Part shown: positions 17,571-26,458 of the stretch, piece by piece
Position numbering within the stretch: position 1 is the first letter of the stretch
Layout: each line of letters starts with the position of its first letter
NCBI GenBank assembly: GCA_036005065.1
Contig: DASYQW010000299.1
Location: 1-40,256, forward strand
Source: Candidatus Methylomirabilota bacterium
Lineage (GTDB): Bacteria; Methylomirabilota; Methylomirabilia; Rokubacteriales; DASRDR01
Direction of reading: 5' to 3'
DNA: 40,256 nt
The notes under the pieces: generated by a model
Seen by the model: the letters and a program-made list of their open reading frames with translations, nothing else
Told to the model about the DNA's origin: nothing
Database searches by the model: none
Made by a program: the position numbers and the translations under genes

Positions 17571-19409
17571 TTACTCCACCGTGACGCTCTTGGCGAGATT
17601 CCGCGGCTGGTCGACGTCGCAGCCCCGGCGGACGGCCACGTGGTACGCCAGGAGCTGGAGCGGCACCGTCAGGACGAGCGGCATCAGGAGCTCGCCCGCC
17701 GGCGGGACGGTCAGCACGTGCGCCGCTTTCTCCGCGATGCTCTCGTCGCCCTGTTGGGCGATGGCGATCACCATCCCGTCCCGGGCCCGCACCTCCTCGA
17801 TGTTGGCCAGCATCCGGTCGTAGGTCCCATCGCGCGGCGTGAGCGCCACCACCGGCATGGCCTCGTCGATGAGCGCGATCGGCCCGTGCTTCATCTCCCC
17901 GCCGGGGTATCCCTCGGCGTGGATGTAGGAGAGCTCCTTCATCTTCAGCGCTCCCTCCAGCGCGATGGGATAGTGGATGCCGCGCCCGAGGTAGAGGAAA
18001 TCCTGGCGCTGGAAGAGGTGGCGGGCGAGCTCGGCGATGGATTCGTCCCCGGCGAGCGCGGCCTCGACGATCCGCGGCGTCTCGAGGAGCTCCTGGAGCC
18101 GCCGCTTCCCCTCCTCGGCCGGGGTGACGCCGCGCAGGCGCCCGAGGTGGAGCGCCAGGAGGTAGAGCGCGGTGATGGTCGCGGTGAAGGTCTTGGTCGA
18201 CGCGACCCCGATCTCCGGCCCGGCGTGGGTGTAGATGACGCCGTGGGCCTCGCGGCTGAGCGCGCTCCCGACGACGTTGCAGATGGCCACCACCGGGGCG
18301 CCCTTCTGCCGAGCGGTCTTCACCGCCCCCAGCGTGTCGGCGGTCTCGCCGGACTGGCTGATGGCGATGACCAGGCTGTCGGGGCCGACCAGGGGGTCGC
18401 GGTACCGGAACTCCGAGCCGATGTCGACCTCGGCCGGCAGCCCGGCGAGCCGCTCGATGAAGTGCCGGCCGACCAGCCCGGCGTGGTACGAGGTGCCGCA
18501 GGCCACCACCACCACCCGCCGGAATGTCCGGAGCTCGTCCGGGGTGAGGTTCAGGTCCGGCAGGAAGCAGTCGCCGGTTTCCGGCGAGATGCGGCCGCGG
18601 AAGGTGTCGGTGATCGCCCGCGGCTGCTCGTAGATCTCCTTCAGCATGAAGTGCCGGTAGCCGCCCTTCTCGGCCATGATCGGATCCCACACGATCCGGG
18701 TGACCGGCCGCTCGACCGGGCGTCCCGAGAGCGTCGAGAGCTGCACGCCGTGGCGGCTCACCACCGCCATCTCGTCGTCCTCCAGCACGACCACGTCGCG
18801 GGTGTGGGAGAGGATGGCCGGGATGTCCGAGGCCAGGAAATACTCGCCCTCCCCCAGGCCGATCACGACGCCGCCGGCCCCGGTCTTGGCCGCCACCAGG
18901 GCCTCCGGCTCCCGGTCGGAGATGATCCCGACCGCGTAGGCGCCGCGCAGCTCCCCGAGCGCCCGTCGGACCGCTTCCCCCAGCCCGCCGGCCGCCGCCC
19001 AGTGGTGCTCGACGAGGTGGGCGACGACTTCCGTGTCCGTCTCCGACTTGAAGGTGTGGCCCTCGGCGATGAGCCGCTTCTTGATCGGCAGGTAGTTCTC
19101 GAGGATGCCGTTGTGCACCACCACGATGGACCCGGTGCAGTCGGTGTGAGGATGGGCGTTCTCCTCCGAGGGACGCCCGTGGGTCGCCCATCGGGTGTGC
19201 CCGAGCCCGACCGGCCCGTCGATCGGCCGGTCGCGCAGGATGCCCTCGAGGTTCCGGATCTTGCCGGCGCTCCGGCGAACCTGGAGCACGCCCTCGGTGA
19301 TCACGGCGACGCCGGCCGAGTCGTAGCCCCGATACTCGAGCCGCTTGAGCCCGTCGAGAATGATCCCGGTCGCACCCTGTGAGCCGATGTAGCCGACGAT
19401 GCCACACAT
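17571..19409 (-). CDS. glmS: Glutamine-fructose-6-phosphate aminotransferase
   Basis: The 612-aa enzyme that makes glucosamine-6-phosphate from fructose-6-phosphate and glutamine, the first committed step to UDP-GlcNAc. It starts MCGIVGYIG, with Cys2 as the N-terminal nucleophile after Met removal. The glutaminase part contains LEYRGYDSAG, GHTRWATHG and NGILENY. Two SIS isomerase domains follow, with ACGTSYHA, SQSGETADT and VASTKTFTAT, and the C-terminus ends DVDQPRNLAKSVTVE as in canonical GlmS. Start is ATG at 19409, 19 bp after glmU. No glmS ribozyme-like element is apparent in that short gap. Confidence 0.98.
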   Translation of the reverse strand: MCGIVGYIGSQGATGIILDGLKRLEYRGYDSAGVAVITEGVLQVRRSAGKIRNLEGILRDRPIDGPVGLGHTRWATHGRPSEENAHPHTDCTGSIVVVHNGILENYLPIKKRLIAEGHTFKSETDTEVVAHLVEHHWAAAGGLGEAVRRALGELRGAYAVGIISDREPEALVAAKTGAGGVVIGLGEGEYFLASDIPAILSHTRDVVVLEDDEMAVVSRHGVQLSTLSGRPVERPVTRIVWDPIMAEKGGYRHFMLKEIYEQPRAITDTFRGRISPETGDCFLPDLNLTPDELRTFRRVVVVACGTSYHAGLVGRHFIERLAGLPAEVDIGSEFRYRDPLVGPDSLVIAISQSGETADTLGAVKTARQKGAPVVAICNVVGSALSREAHGVIYTHAGPEIGVASTKTFTATITALYLLALHLGRLRGVTPAEEGKRRLQELLETPRIVEAALAGDESIAELARHLFQRQDFLYLGRGIHYPIALEGALKMKELSYIHAEGYPGGEMKHGPIALIDEAMPVVALTPRDGTYDRMLANIEEVRARDGMVIAIAQQGDESIAEKAAHVLTVPPAGELLMPLVLTVPLQLLAYHVAVRRGCDVDQPRNLAKSVTVE

Positions 19410-19428
19410 ACGGTCGTCCTCCGGCGCG

Positions 19429-20853
19429 TCACTGCGACCCGGTGGGTCGCTCCTCGCGGCTGGCGGCCTGGCGCGCCCGGCGCCGCTCCGTCCAGCCTTC
19501 CTTGATCACCTGCTGCGCGCGCTCGATCGCCAGGGCTCCCGGTGGCACGTCCTTGGTGATGACCGAGCCGGCGCCGACGTAGGCGTCGTCGCCGATGTTG
19601 AGCGGCGCCACCAGGCTCGCGTTGGTCCCCACGAACGCCCGGGCCCCGATCGTCGTCGGGTGCTTGGCCACCCCGTCGTAGTTGACCGTCACCATCCCGG
19701 CGCCAATGTTCGCCCCCTCGCCCACGGTCGCGTCCCCGATGTAGCCCACGTGGTGGGCCTTCACCCGGCGCCCGATCGTGGACTTCTTGATCTCGATGAA
19801 GTTGCCGATGTCCGCACCGGCCTGGATCACCGTGCCGGGGCGGAGACGCGCGCATGGGCCGAGCTTGACGTCAGCCTCGACCACGGAGCCTTCGGCGACA
19901 CAGTAGGGGCGCAGGATCACCCGGTCGCCCACCGTCATGTCGGTGAGCTGGCAGCCCGTTCCGACCAGGCACGCCTCGCCGACGACGGTGCGCCCCTCGA
20001 GCCGCACCCCCGGGTAGAGGATCGTGTCGCGGCCCACGGTCACGTCGGGCTCGACATAGGTCGCATTCGGGTCGAGGACCGTCACCCCTTCGGCCATCAG
20101 ACCGGCCAGCGTCCGCCCGCGCAGGACGGCGTCGAGCTCGGCGAGCTGCCGCCGATCGTTGACGCCCGCCACCTCGAGCGGGTCGTCGACCCGGATGGCC
20201 GCCACCCGCCGCCGGTTCCGGGCCAGCAGCCCGATGACGTCGGTCAGGTAGAGCTCGCCCTGGTCATTCTCGGGGGTGAGTCGGTCCAGCGCCGGCCAGA
20301 GCCAGCGGGGCTCGAAGCAGTAGATCCCCGAGTTGCACTCCCGCAGGCGGCGTTGGGCGGCCGTCGTGTCGCGTTCCTCGACGATCCCGACCACCGGGCC
20401 CCGCGGCCCGCCCCGGCGCACGATGCGGCCGTACCCGGTCGGATCCGGCGGCGCGAACGTGAGGAGGCTGACCGCGGCGCGGGTCTGCCGGTGATGCACG
20501 AGGAGCCGCTCCACCGTCGTCTCGGCCAGGAGCGGCACATCCGCGTAGAGCAGGAGGATCTCGGTGGCGTTCCCGGGGACGGCGCCCTTGGCCATCACCA
20601 GGGCATGCCCGGTCCCCCGCTGCTCCCGTTGCTCGGCGAAGCGGAGGTCGGTCTGACCGGCCAGAGCCTCCCGAACGCCATCGCCCTGATGGCCGACCAC
20701 GACCACGATGCCGCGTGTGCCGACGGCGCGCGCGAGCGCGACCGGGTACGCGATGAGCGGCCGGCCGCCGAGCCGGTGCAGCACCTTGGCGCGGCCAGAG
20801 CGCATCCGCTTGCCTTCGCCGGCCGCGAGGATGACAGTCCACGTCTCGGTCAT
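19429..20853 (-). CDS. glmU: Bifunctional GlmU, uridyltransferase and acetyltransferase
   Basis: A 474-aa enzyme that acetylates glucosamine-1-phosphate and then couples it to UTP to give UDP-GlcNAc. The N-terminal uridyltransferase domain has VILAAGEGKRMRS, KVLHRLGGRPLI, EQRGTGHAL and YADVPLL. The C-terminal left-handed beta-helix (about 255-445) contains hexapeptide repeats, RLRPGT, NFIEIKKSTIG, HVGYIGDATVG and NIGAGMVTVNYDG. The ATG at 20853 overlaps the yvcK-like stop (ATGA), and glmS follows 19 bp later, so the three genes form one unit. Confidence 0.97.
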   Translation of the reverse strand: MTETWTVILAAGEGKRMRSGRAKVLHRLGGRPLIAYPVALARAVGTRGIVVVVGHQGDGVREALAGQTDLRFAEQREQRGTGHALVMAKGAVPGNATEILLLYADVPLLAETTVERLLVHHRQTRAAVSLLTFAPPDPTGYGRIVRRGGPRGPVVGIVEERDTTAAQRRLRECNSGIYCFEPRWLWPALDRLTPENDQGELYLTDVIGLLARNRRRVAAIRVDDPLEVAGVNDRRQLAELDAVLRGRTLAGLMAEGVTVLDPNATYVEPDVTVGRDTILYPGVRLEGRTVVGEACLVGTGCQLTDMTVGDRVILRPYCVAEGSVVEADVKLGPCARLRPGTVIQAGADIGNFIEIKKSTIGRRVKAHHVGYIGDATVGEGANIGAGMVTVNYDGVAKHPTTIGARAFVGTNASLVAPLNIGDDAYVGAGSVITKDVPPGALAIERAQQVIKEGWTERRRARQAASREERPTGSQ

Positions 20854-21896
20854 GACCCGCCCCCTTCGTTCCTATGCGTGTCCATCGTCGTGACGGCCGC
20901 GGCGCGCGCCGGCCCGCCATGGCGGATCAGCCGGACCAGCACCCGCCCGAGCTTCTCCGGGTGGTGCCGGGCCAGCTCCGTCGGACCCGTCAGGTCCGCC
21001 TCGCTCACCCAGACGCCGAGCGCCCGCAGGCGGTCGCGGTCGATCGCCACCGGCTGGGCTCCGGCCCTGGCGTACCGCCGGAGGACGTCCTCGCGAAACC
21101 GGCGCCCGTGGACCACGACCCCGTCGACCACGCCGCGGCCGCCGTGGGCGTGGAGGGCCTCGACGTGGTCGGCCAGCGACAGTCCGTCGGTCTCGCCCGG
21201 CTCGCTCATCAGGTTCGCCACGTAGATCCGGAGCGCGGCCGCCTTGCGGAGCGCCTCCGCGACCCCGCCCACCAGGAGGTTGGGGACCAGGCTCGTGTAG
21301 AGCGAGCCGGGGGCGAGGATGATCGCGTCGGCCTGGTCGATCGCCTCCAGCACCTCGGGCAGGGCTCGCACCGCCGGCGGCTCGAGGCCGACCCGGCGCA
21401 CGGGCCGCTTTCCCTCACGGAGCCTCGTCTCGCCGTGCACCACGCTGCCGTCCGCGAGCTCCGCGCAGAGGGTCACGCTCTCGAGCGTCGACGGCAGGAT
21501 CGTCCCCTGGACGGCCAGGACCTTGCCGGAGATCCGGATGGCCTGGAGGAAGCTCCCGGTGACGTTCGCCAGCGCCGCCAGAAAGAGGTTCCCGAAGGCG
21601 TGTCCGGCCAGCGCGCCGTCCCCGCCGAACCGGAACTGGAAGAGCTCCGCCATGAGGGGCTCGACCTCGGCCAGCGCCACCAGGCAGTTGCGGATGTCGC
21701 CGGGTGGCAGGATGCGCAACTCTTCGCGGAGCCGCCCGGAGCTCCCGCCGTCATCCGTGACCGTGACGACGGCCGTGAGCTCGGCGATGCGGGTGCCGAG
21801 ATACTGCTTCAGGCCGGCCAGGACCACGGGGAGCCCGGTCCCCCCGCCGATGGCCACAACCCGCCGCCCGCCTTCGAGCCGCCGGCGCGCTCCCAT
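20850..21896 (-). CDS. YvcK/GlmR-family UDP-sugar-binding regulator
   Basis: A 348-aa protein of the YvcK (CofD-like) family. It opens with VVAIGGGTGLPVVLAGLK, followed by VTVTDDGGSSGRLR, LPPGDIRNCLVALA, AGHAFGNLFLAAL, IILAPGSLYTSLVPNLLV and YVANLMSEPGETDGL, all typical. In Firmicutes YvcK (GlmR) binds UDP-GlcNAc and stimulates GlmS. Here the gene overlaps glmU by ATGA and glmS is next, which fits the same role in a very different organism. Start is ATG at 21896, 16 bp after rluD. Confidence 0.93.
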   Translation of the reverse strand: MGARRRLEGGRRVVAIGGGTGLPVVLAGLKQYLGTRIAELTAVVTVTDDGGSSGRLREELRILPPGDIRNCLVALAEVEPLMAELFQFRFGGDGALAGHAFGNLFLAALANVTGSFLQAIRISGKVLAVQGTILPSTLESVTLCAELADGSVVHGETRLREGKRPVRRVGLEPPAVRALPEVLEAIDQADAIILAPGSLYTSLVPNLLVGGVAEALRKAAALRIYVANLMSEPGETDGLSLADHVEALHAHGGRGVVDGVVVHGRRFREDVLRRYARAGAQPVAIDRDRLRALGVWVSEADLTGPTELARHHPEKLGRVLVRLIRHGGPARAAAVTTMDTHRNEGGGS

Positions 21897-21912
21897 AATC
21901 CCGATTCCACTG

Positions 21913-22866
21913 TCATCTTAGCATTGTCGCCCGCTCCCGGAGCCAGGCCAGGAGGCCCGCGAAGGCCGGTGGGAGGGGCGCCTCGAACCGCAGCCGCTGG
22001 CCGCTCTCGGGGTGGGTGAAGCCCAGGACGGCGGCGTGGAGGGCCAGGCCCCTCAGCGCGTCTACTCGGGCCGCCAGCTCGGGGGTCGGCGGACGGGTGT
22101 CACGGCGGCGGTAGGTGCGGTCGCCCACCACCGGGAAGCCGAGGTGGGCCAGGTGGACCCGGATCTGGTGGGTTCGCCCGGTGCCCAGCTCCACCGCGAG
22201 AAACGTCGAAGGGGCGGGCGCCTCGAACCGCTCGAGGACCCGGTAACGCGTGAGGGCGGCGCGGCCCGCGCCGGGCGGACGGACGGCCATCCGCAGGCGG
22301 TCCCGGGGGTGGCGGCCGATCGCCGTCTCGATCCGGCCCTCGAGCCGCGGCACGGCCCCGTGGACCAGGGCCAGGTACCGCCGCTCGACGCTCCGCGCCT
22401 TGAGCTGTCGCGCCAGGGCGAGGTGGGCCCGGTCCGACTTGGCGACGACCAGGAGTCCCGAGGTGCCCCGGTCGAGGCGGTGGACGATGCCGGGGCGCCG
22501 GACGCCGCCGATCCCCGAGAGGGCCGGGCCGCAGTGGGCGAGCAGGGCGTGGACGAGTGTCCCCGTCGAGTGGCCGGCGCCCGGATGGACGACGAGGCCG
22601 GCCGGCTTGTCGAGGACGAGGAGGGCCGCGTCCTCGTACACGATGTCGAGCGGGATCGACTCGGGCGCGAGCGCCAGCGAGACCGGCGCGGGCACCTCGA
22701 GCGTGACGACCTGACCGGCCCGGAGGGGGTGGCTCGCCTTTCGCCGGCGTCCGTCGACCAGGACGCGGCCCGCCTCGATCAGGCTCTGGAGCCGCGTCCG
22801 TGAGAGGTCACCGGCCCGGCTCTGGAGGAATCGGTCGAGCCGAAGACCGGCGTCACCCGGCGCCAC
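21913..22866 (-). CDS. RluD-type 23S rRNA pseudouridine synthase
   Basis: A pseudouridine synthase of the RluA/RluD family, about 317 aa. An N-terminal S4 RNA-binding domain (LDRFLQSRAGDLSRTRLQSLIEAG and VLVDG in short motifs, residues 8-60) precedes the catalytic domain with HRLDRGTSGLLVVAKSD; the catalytic Asp is D132 in my numbering. VELGTGRTHQIRVHLAHLGFPVVGD is the other family block. The start is uncertain. I use the GTG at 22866 because it gives a normal length and lies after the lspA stop. The open frame continues upstream into lspA, but that part is arginine/serine shadow sequence. Exact rRNA target cannot be read. Confidence 0.88.
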   Translation of the reverse strand: MAPGDAGLRLDRFLQSRAGDLSRTRLQSLIEAGRVLVDGRRRKASHPLRAGQVVTLEVPAPVSLALAPESIPLDIVYEDAALLVLDKPAGLVVHPGAGHSTGTLVHALLAHCGPALSGIGGVRRPGIVHRLDRGTSGLLVVAKSDRAHLALARQLKARSVERRYLALVHGAVPRLEGRIETAIGRHPRDRLRMAVRPPGAGRAALTRYRVLERFEAPAPSTFLAVELGTGRTHQIRVHLAHLGFPVVGDRTYRRRDTRPPTPELAARVDALRGLALHAAVLGFTHPESGQRLRFEAPLPPAFAGLLAWLRERATMLR

Positions 22867-22903
22867 CGTGAAGGCCCGGGACTCTCCCGGCGGGGCGGCC
22901 GCC

Positions 22904-23407
22904 TCAGGGTTCCTGGCCGTTGGGCAGTTCCCGCTGCTCGCTTCGCGGCGCGGCGAAGGCCAGCTCGACCGCCAGGAGCACCACGCCCACCGTGATCGCG
23001 GAGTCGGCGACGTTGAACGCGGGCCAGTGGTAGGCCCGCCAGTAGACATCCACGAAGTCGACGACGGCGCCGAGCCGCCAGCGGTCGAGCAGGTTCCCGG
23101 CCGCCCCCCCGAACACCAGGCCGAGCGCGAGCCGTCCGAGCCGGCCCCCGTGCGGGACGACCCGCAGCGCGATCGAGCAGAGGAGCACGAGCGCCGCCAG
23201 CGAAAACACGGTGACGAGCCAGCGCCACTCGAAGGGCACGCCGGAGAAGATCCCGAAGGCCACCCCGGGGTTGAGGATCAGCGTGAGGTCGAAGAAGCCG
23301 GGGACGACGGGAAGAGGATATCCGGGCACGAGGCGGGCCAGGGCCCAGGCCTTCGTGAGCTGGTCGGCGACGAAGACCGCCGCCCCGATGGCCAGCAGCG
23401 GGATCAA
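22904..23407 (-). CDS. lspA: Lipoprotein signal peptidase
   Basis: The 167-aa inner-membrane aspartic peptidase that cleaves the signal peptide of diacylglyceryl-modified prolipoproteins. It has four hydrophobic helices, ADQLTKAW near the start, NPGVAFGIF, GGAAGNLLDRW, VVDFVDVYW with catalytic D117, and FNVADSAITVG with catalytic D135. No ATG or GTG exists at a sensible position. The TTG at 23407 gives a normal N-terminus (IPLLAIGAAVFVADQL), whereas extending upstream only adds arginine-rich shadow sequence of ileS. It lies 28 bp after ileS; an ileS-lspA pair is common in bacteria. Confidence 0.93.
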   Translation of the reverse strand: MIPLLAIGAAVFVADQLTKAWALARLVPGYPLPVVPGFFDLTLILNPGVAFGIFSGVPFEWRWLVTVFSLAALVLLCSIALRVVPHGGRLGRLALGLVFGGAAGNLLDRWRLGAVVDFVDVYWRAYHWPAFNVADSAITVGVVLLAVELAFAAPRSEQRELPNGQEP

Positions 23408-23435
23408 GCGTCCAGCGGCCGCCGCGATGCGAGGG

Positions 23436-26273
23436 TCACGCGGCGCGGGCTCGGATGATCGGCAGGCACCGCTCGCACAGCCCCGGATGCTCGGCGTCGC
23501 GCCCGACCGCCTCGCTCCACGTCCAGCAGCGCTCGCACTTCGCCCCCGCCGCGTGCGCGACCTCGACGCCGAGCCCCGAGAGTCCCGTCTCGCGCAGCAC
23601 GACCCGCTGGGGCCCGGTCTCGAGACCCGGCGGCGGCGGGCCATCCACCCGGGCGACCTGCGAGACGATGAGAAACTCCCGGAGCAGGCGCTCCCCCGCC
23701 TGGCGCAGCGCCGGCTGGAGCTCGGGATTCTCCACGTACAGGGTCACGCGGGCGTCGAGCCCGGCCCCGATCAGCTTGGCCGCCCGCGCCTGTTCCAGCG
23801 CCCGGGCGACCTCGCCGCGCACCCGGAGGAGCGTCTCCCAGCCGGCCTCGACGCCCTCGTCGAGCCAGGTGGGATCCGCCGCCGGGAAGTCGGTGAGGTG
23901 GACGCTCGAGGCGCGCCCGCTGCCGGGCACGTAACCCCAGATCTCTTCGGCCGTGAACGTGAGGATGGGCGCCATCAGCCGGACGAGGGCGTCCAGCACG
24001 CGGTAGCAGACCGTCTGGGCGGCTCGACGCTCGGGGGCGTCGGCCCGCTGCGTGTAGAGCCGGTCCTTCAGGATGTCGAGGTAGAGCGCCGACAGGTCCA
24101 CCGCGCAGAAGTTGTGGAGGCTCTGGAAGGCGAGGTGGAAGTCGTACGTCTCGTAGGATGTCCGGACCTTCGCGATCGTCCGGTGGAGCCGCAGCATCGC
24201 CCAGCCATCGAGCCCCTGGAGGGCCGCGTCCGCGACGGCGTGTCGGCTCGGATCGAAGTCGGCGAGGTTCCCGAGGAGGAAGCGGCAGGTGTTCCGGATG
24301 CGCCGGTAGGCCTCGGCCAGCTGGGTGAGGATCTCCTCGGAGAGCCGGATGTCCTCCGTGTAGTCCTCGGACGCCGCCCACAGCCGCAGCACGTCGGCCC
24401 CGTAGCGCGCAATCACGTCCTCGGGCGCGACCACGTTGCCGAGGGACTTCGACATCTTCCGCCCCTCGCCGTCGACGACGAACCCGTGGGTCAGGACGGC
24501 CCGGTACGGCGGCGCGCCGCGGGTCCCGACCCCCTCGAGGAGGGAGGAATGGAACCAGCCCCGGTGCTGGTCCGAGCCTTCCAGGTACATCTCGGCCGGC
24601 CAGCGGAGCTCTCTGTGCGTCTCCAGCACCGCGGCGTGGCTGCAGCCGGAGTCGAACCAGACGTCCAGGATGTCCATCTCCTTGCGGAACCCGCCGCCCC
24701 CGCACTTCGGGCAGGTGGTTCCGGGCGGCAAGAGGGCCGCCGCCTCGCGGAGGTACCACTCGTCCGCGCCCTCGCCGCCCCGCATGATCGCTGCCACGTG
24801 CTCGACCAGCCGCTCCTCGAGCAGGATGTGGCCACACTGCAGGCAGTAGAAGGCCACGATGGGCACGCCCCAGACCCGCTGGCGGGAGATGTTCCAGTCC
24901 GGCCGGTGGGCGATCATGTTGGTGATGCGCTCCTCGCCCCACGGCGGGATCCATTGCACCTCGCGGATCGCCTGGAGCGCCCGCGCCCGGAGTCCGTCCT
25001 GGTCCAGCGAGATGAACCACTGCTCGGTGGCGAGGAAGAGCGTCGGGTTCTTGCAGCGCCAGCAGTGGGGGTAGGTGTGGGTGAACGGGACCTCGGCCAC
25101 CAGCGCGCCGCGGGCTCGCAGCAGCTCGCTGATCCGCGGGTTCGCCTCCCAGACCGTGAGCCCGGCGAAGTGCTCGACCTCGGGAACGAAGCGGCCGTCG
25201 TCGTCGACCGGATTGTAGATGGGCAGGCCGTGCTTCCGCCCGAACTCGTAGTCTTCCTCCCCATGGCCCGGCGCCACGTGGACGAGGCCCGTGCCGGAGT
25301 CGACGGTGACGAGCGGATCGGCCGCCACCGGGCCGGTCCGATCGATCCACGGATGCCGGTACCGGAGCCCCTCCAGCGTGGCCGGCTCGAGGGTCCGCAG
25401 GCGGCGCGCGTTCCGCAGCCGGGTGGTCTTGACGAAGTCGTCGGCCAGCGCGGTCGCCACGATGAAGGTCTCGCCGTCCACGTCGAGCGCCACGTAGTCC
25501 TCGGTGGGGTGGACGGCCACCGCCAGGTTGGCGGGCAGGGTCCACGGCGTCGTGGTCCAGATGATCAGCGACTGCCGCGGAGCGTCCGGCAGGTCGGGAT
25601 GGGGCGCGACCAGCGGAAACCTCACGTAGACCGAGGGCGAGCGCTCCTCCTCGTACTCGACTTCGGCCTGGGCCAGGGCGGTCTTGCAGTACATGCACCA
25701 GTGGACCGGCTTGAGGCCTTTGTAGACGATCCCCTTGCCCACGAAGCGGCCGAACTCCCGGACGATGATGGCCTGGTACTCGGGGGCCATCGTCCGGTAG
25801 GGCCGCTGCCAGTCGCCGAACACGCCGAGCCGGCGGAACTCCTCGCGCTGGATGTCGATGAACCGGAGCGCGTAGGCCCGGCAGCGGCGCCGCTTCTCGA
25901 TGGGATCCATGGCCTGGCGGACATCGACGCCAGCCCGGTCGAGGCCGAGCTCCTTGTCGACCTGGTGCTCGATCGGAAGCCCGTGACAGTCCCAGCCCGG
26001 CACGTAGACCACGTTGAACCCGAGCATGGTCTTCGACTTGACCACGAGGTCCTTGAGCACCTTGTTGAGGGCCGTCCCCATGTGGATGTGGCCGTTGGCG
26101 TACGGGGGGCCGTCGTGGAGGAGCCAGAGCGGCCTCCCGGCCCCGCGCTCGCGGAGGCGACGGTAGATGTCGTCCCGATCCCAGCGGCGGAGGAGCTCGG
26201 GCTCCCGCTGCGGGAGATTGGCCCGCATCGGGAAGTCCGTGCGGGGAAGGTTCAGCGTCGCCTTGTAATCCAT
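23436..26273 (-). CDS. ileS: Isoleucyl-tRNA synthetase
   Basis: Class I aminoacyl-tRNA synthetase, 945 aa from the ATG at 26273. It shows the HIGH box as PYANGHIHMG, a CP1 editing domain with TTTPWTLPANLA, and the KMSKS box as GRKMSKSLGN. An anticodon-binding region follows (residues 650-850, roughly), then a C-terminal zinc finger CERCWTWSEA...CERC. The longer open frame (to 26345) is not used because the segment before MDYKATLNLPRTDFPMRANLP is not conserved in type. A good promoter lies at 26336-26364, giving a leader of about 55 nt. I see no T-box structure in it. Confidence 0.97.
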   Translation of the reverse strand: MDYKATLNLPRTDFPMRANLPQREPELLRRWDRDDIYRRLRERGAGRPLWLLHDGPPYANGHIHMGTALNKVLKDLVVKSKTMLGFNVVYVPGWDCHGLPIEHQVDKELGLDRAGVDVRQAMDPIEKRRRCRAYALRFIDIQREEFRRLGVFGDWQRPYRTMAPEYQAIIVREFGRFVGKGIVYKGLKPVHWCMYCKTALAQAEVEYEEERSPSVYVRFPLVAPHPDLPDAPRQSLIIWTTTPWTLPANLAVAVHPTEDYVALDVDGETFIVATALADDFVKTTRLRNARRLRTLEPATLEGLRYRHPWIDRTGPVAADPLVTVDSGTGLVHVAPGHGEEDYEFGRKHGLPIYNPVDDDGRFVPEVEHFAGLTVWEANPRISELLRARGALVAEVPFTHTYPHCWRCKNPTLFLATEQWFISLDQDGLRARALQAIREVQWIPPWGEERITNMIAHRPDWNISRQRVWGVPIVAFYCLQCGHILLEERLVEHVAAIMRGGEGADEWYLREAAALLPPGTTCPKCGGGGFRKEMDILDVWFDSGCSHAAVLETHRELRWPAEMYLEGSDQHRGWFHSSLLEGVGTRGAPPYRAVLTHGFVVDGEGRKMSKSLGNVVAPEDVIARYGADVLRLWAASEDYTEDIRLSEEILTQLAEAYRRIRNTCRFLLGNLADFDPSRHAVADAALQGLDGWAMLRLHRTIAKVRTSYETYDFHLAFQSLHNFCAVDLSALYLDILKDRLYTQRADAPERRAAQTVCYRVLDALVRLMAPILTFTAEEIWGYVPGSGRASSVHLTDFPAADPTWLDEGVEAGWETLLRVRGEVARALEQARAAKLIGAGLDARVTLYVENPELQPALRQAGERLLREFLIVSQVARVDGPPPPGLETGPQRVVLRETGLSGLGVEVAHAAGAKCERCWTWSEAVGRDAEHPGLCERCLPIIRARAA

Positions 26274-26335
26274 GGGATCCCGGTCGGCCTCCTGAAAGGC
26301 AAGCGCGCCGGGCGCTCCGGCGCGCAGTGCTGGAA

Positions 26336-26364
26336 AGCGTAGCACCCACGCGCACTTGTGTCAA
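26336..26364 (-). promoter_or_regulatory. Sigma-70-type promoter for ileS operon
   Basis: TTGACA (26359-26364), a 17-bp spacer, and TACGCT (26336-26341), read on the minus strand. The -35 is a perfect match and the spacing ideal; the -10 matches 3 of 6. It is the first such element upstream of ileS and would drive ileS, lspA, rluD and probably the genes beyond. Confidence 0.65.
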
Positions 26365-26427
26365 GAAACGCGCCCTCAGGAACGCCGCGCGTGGCTGGTG
26401 TCCGAATTTGGCGGGGCTCGCTCGGCG

Positions 26428-26445
26428 GCGCCCGTGATCGGGCGC
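26428..26445 (-). terminator. GC hairpin downstream of the orphan kinase
   Basis: A 7-bp perfect stem (GCGCCCG against CGGGCGC) with a 4-nt loop, 14 nt after the kinase stop and upstream of the ileS promoter. No T-run follows, so efficiency is unknown. Its position between two transcription units is what suggests a terminator. Confidence 0.4.
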
Positions 26446-26458
26446 GAAGACGCGAGCG

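Noticed and set aside
19410..19428. A glmS ribozyme upstream of glmS
   Set aside because: Only 19 bp separate glmU and glmS, far too little for the ribozyme.
26274..26335. A T-box leader for ileS
   Set aside because: The predicted leader is only about 55 nt, and I see no T-box consensus or specifier hairpin.
23211..26342. A plus-strand open frame of about 1040 codons
   Set aside because: Fully antisense to ileS, with shadow-type composition and no domains.
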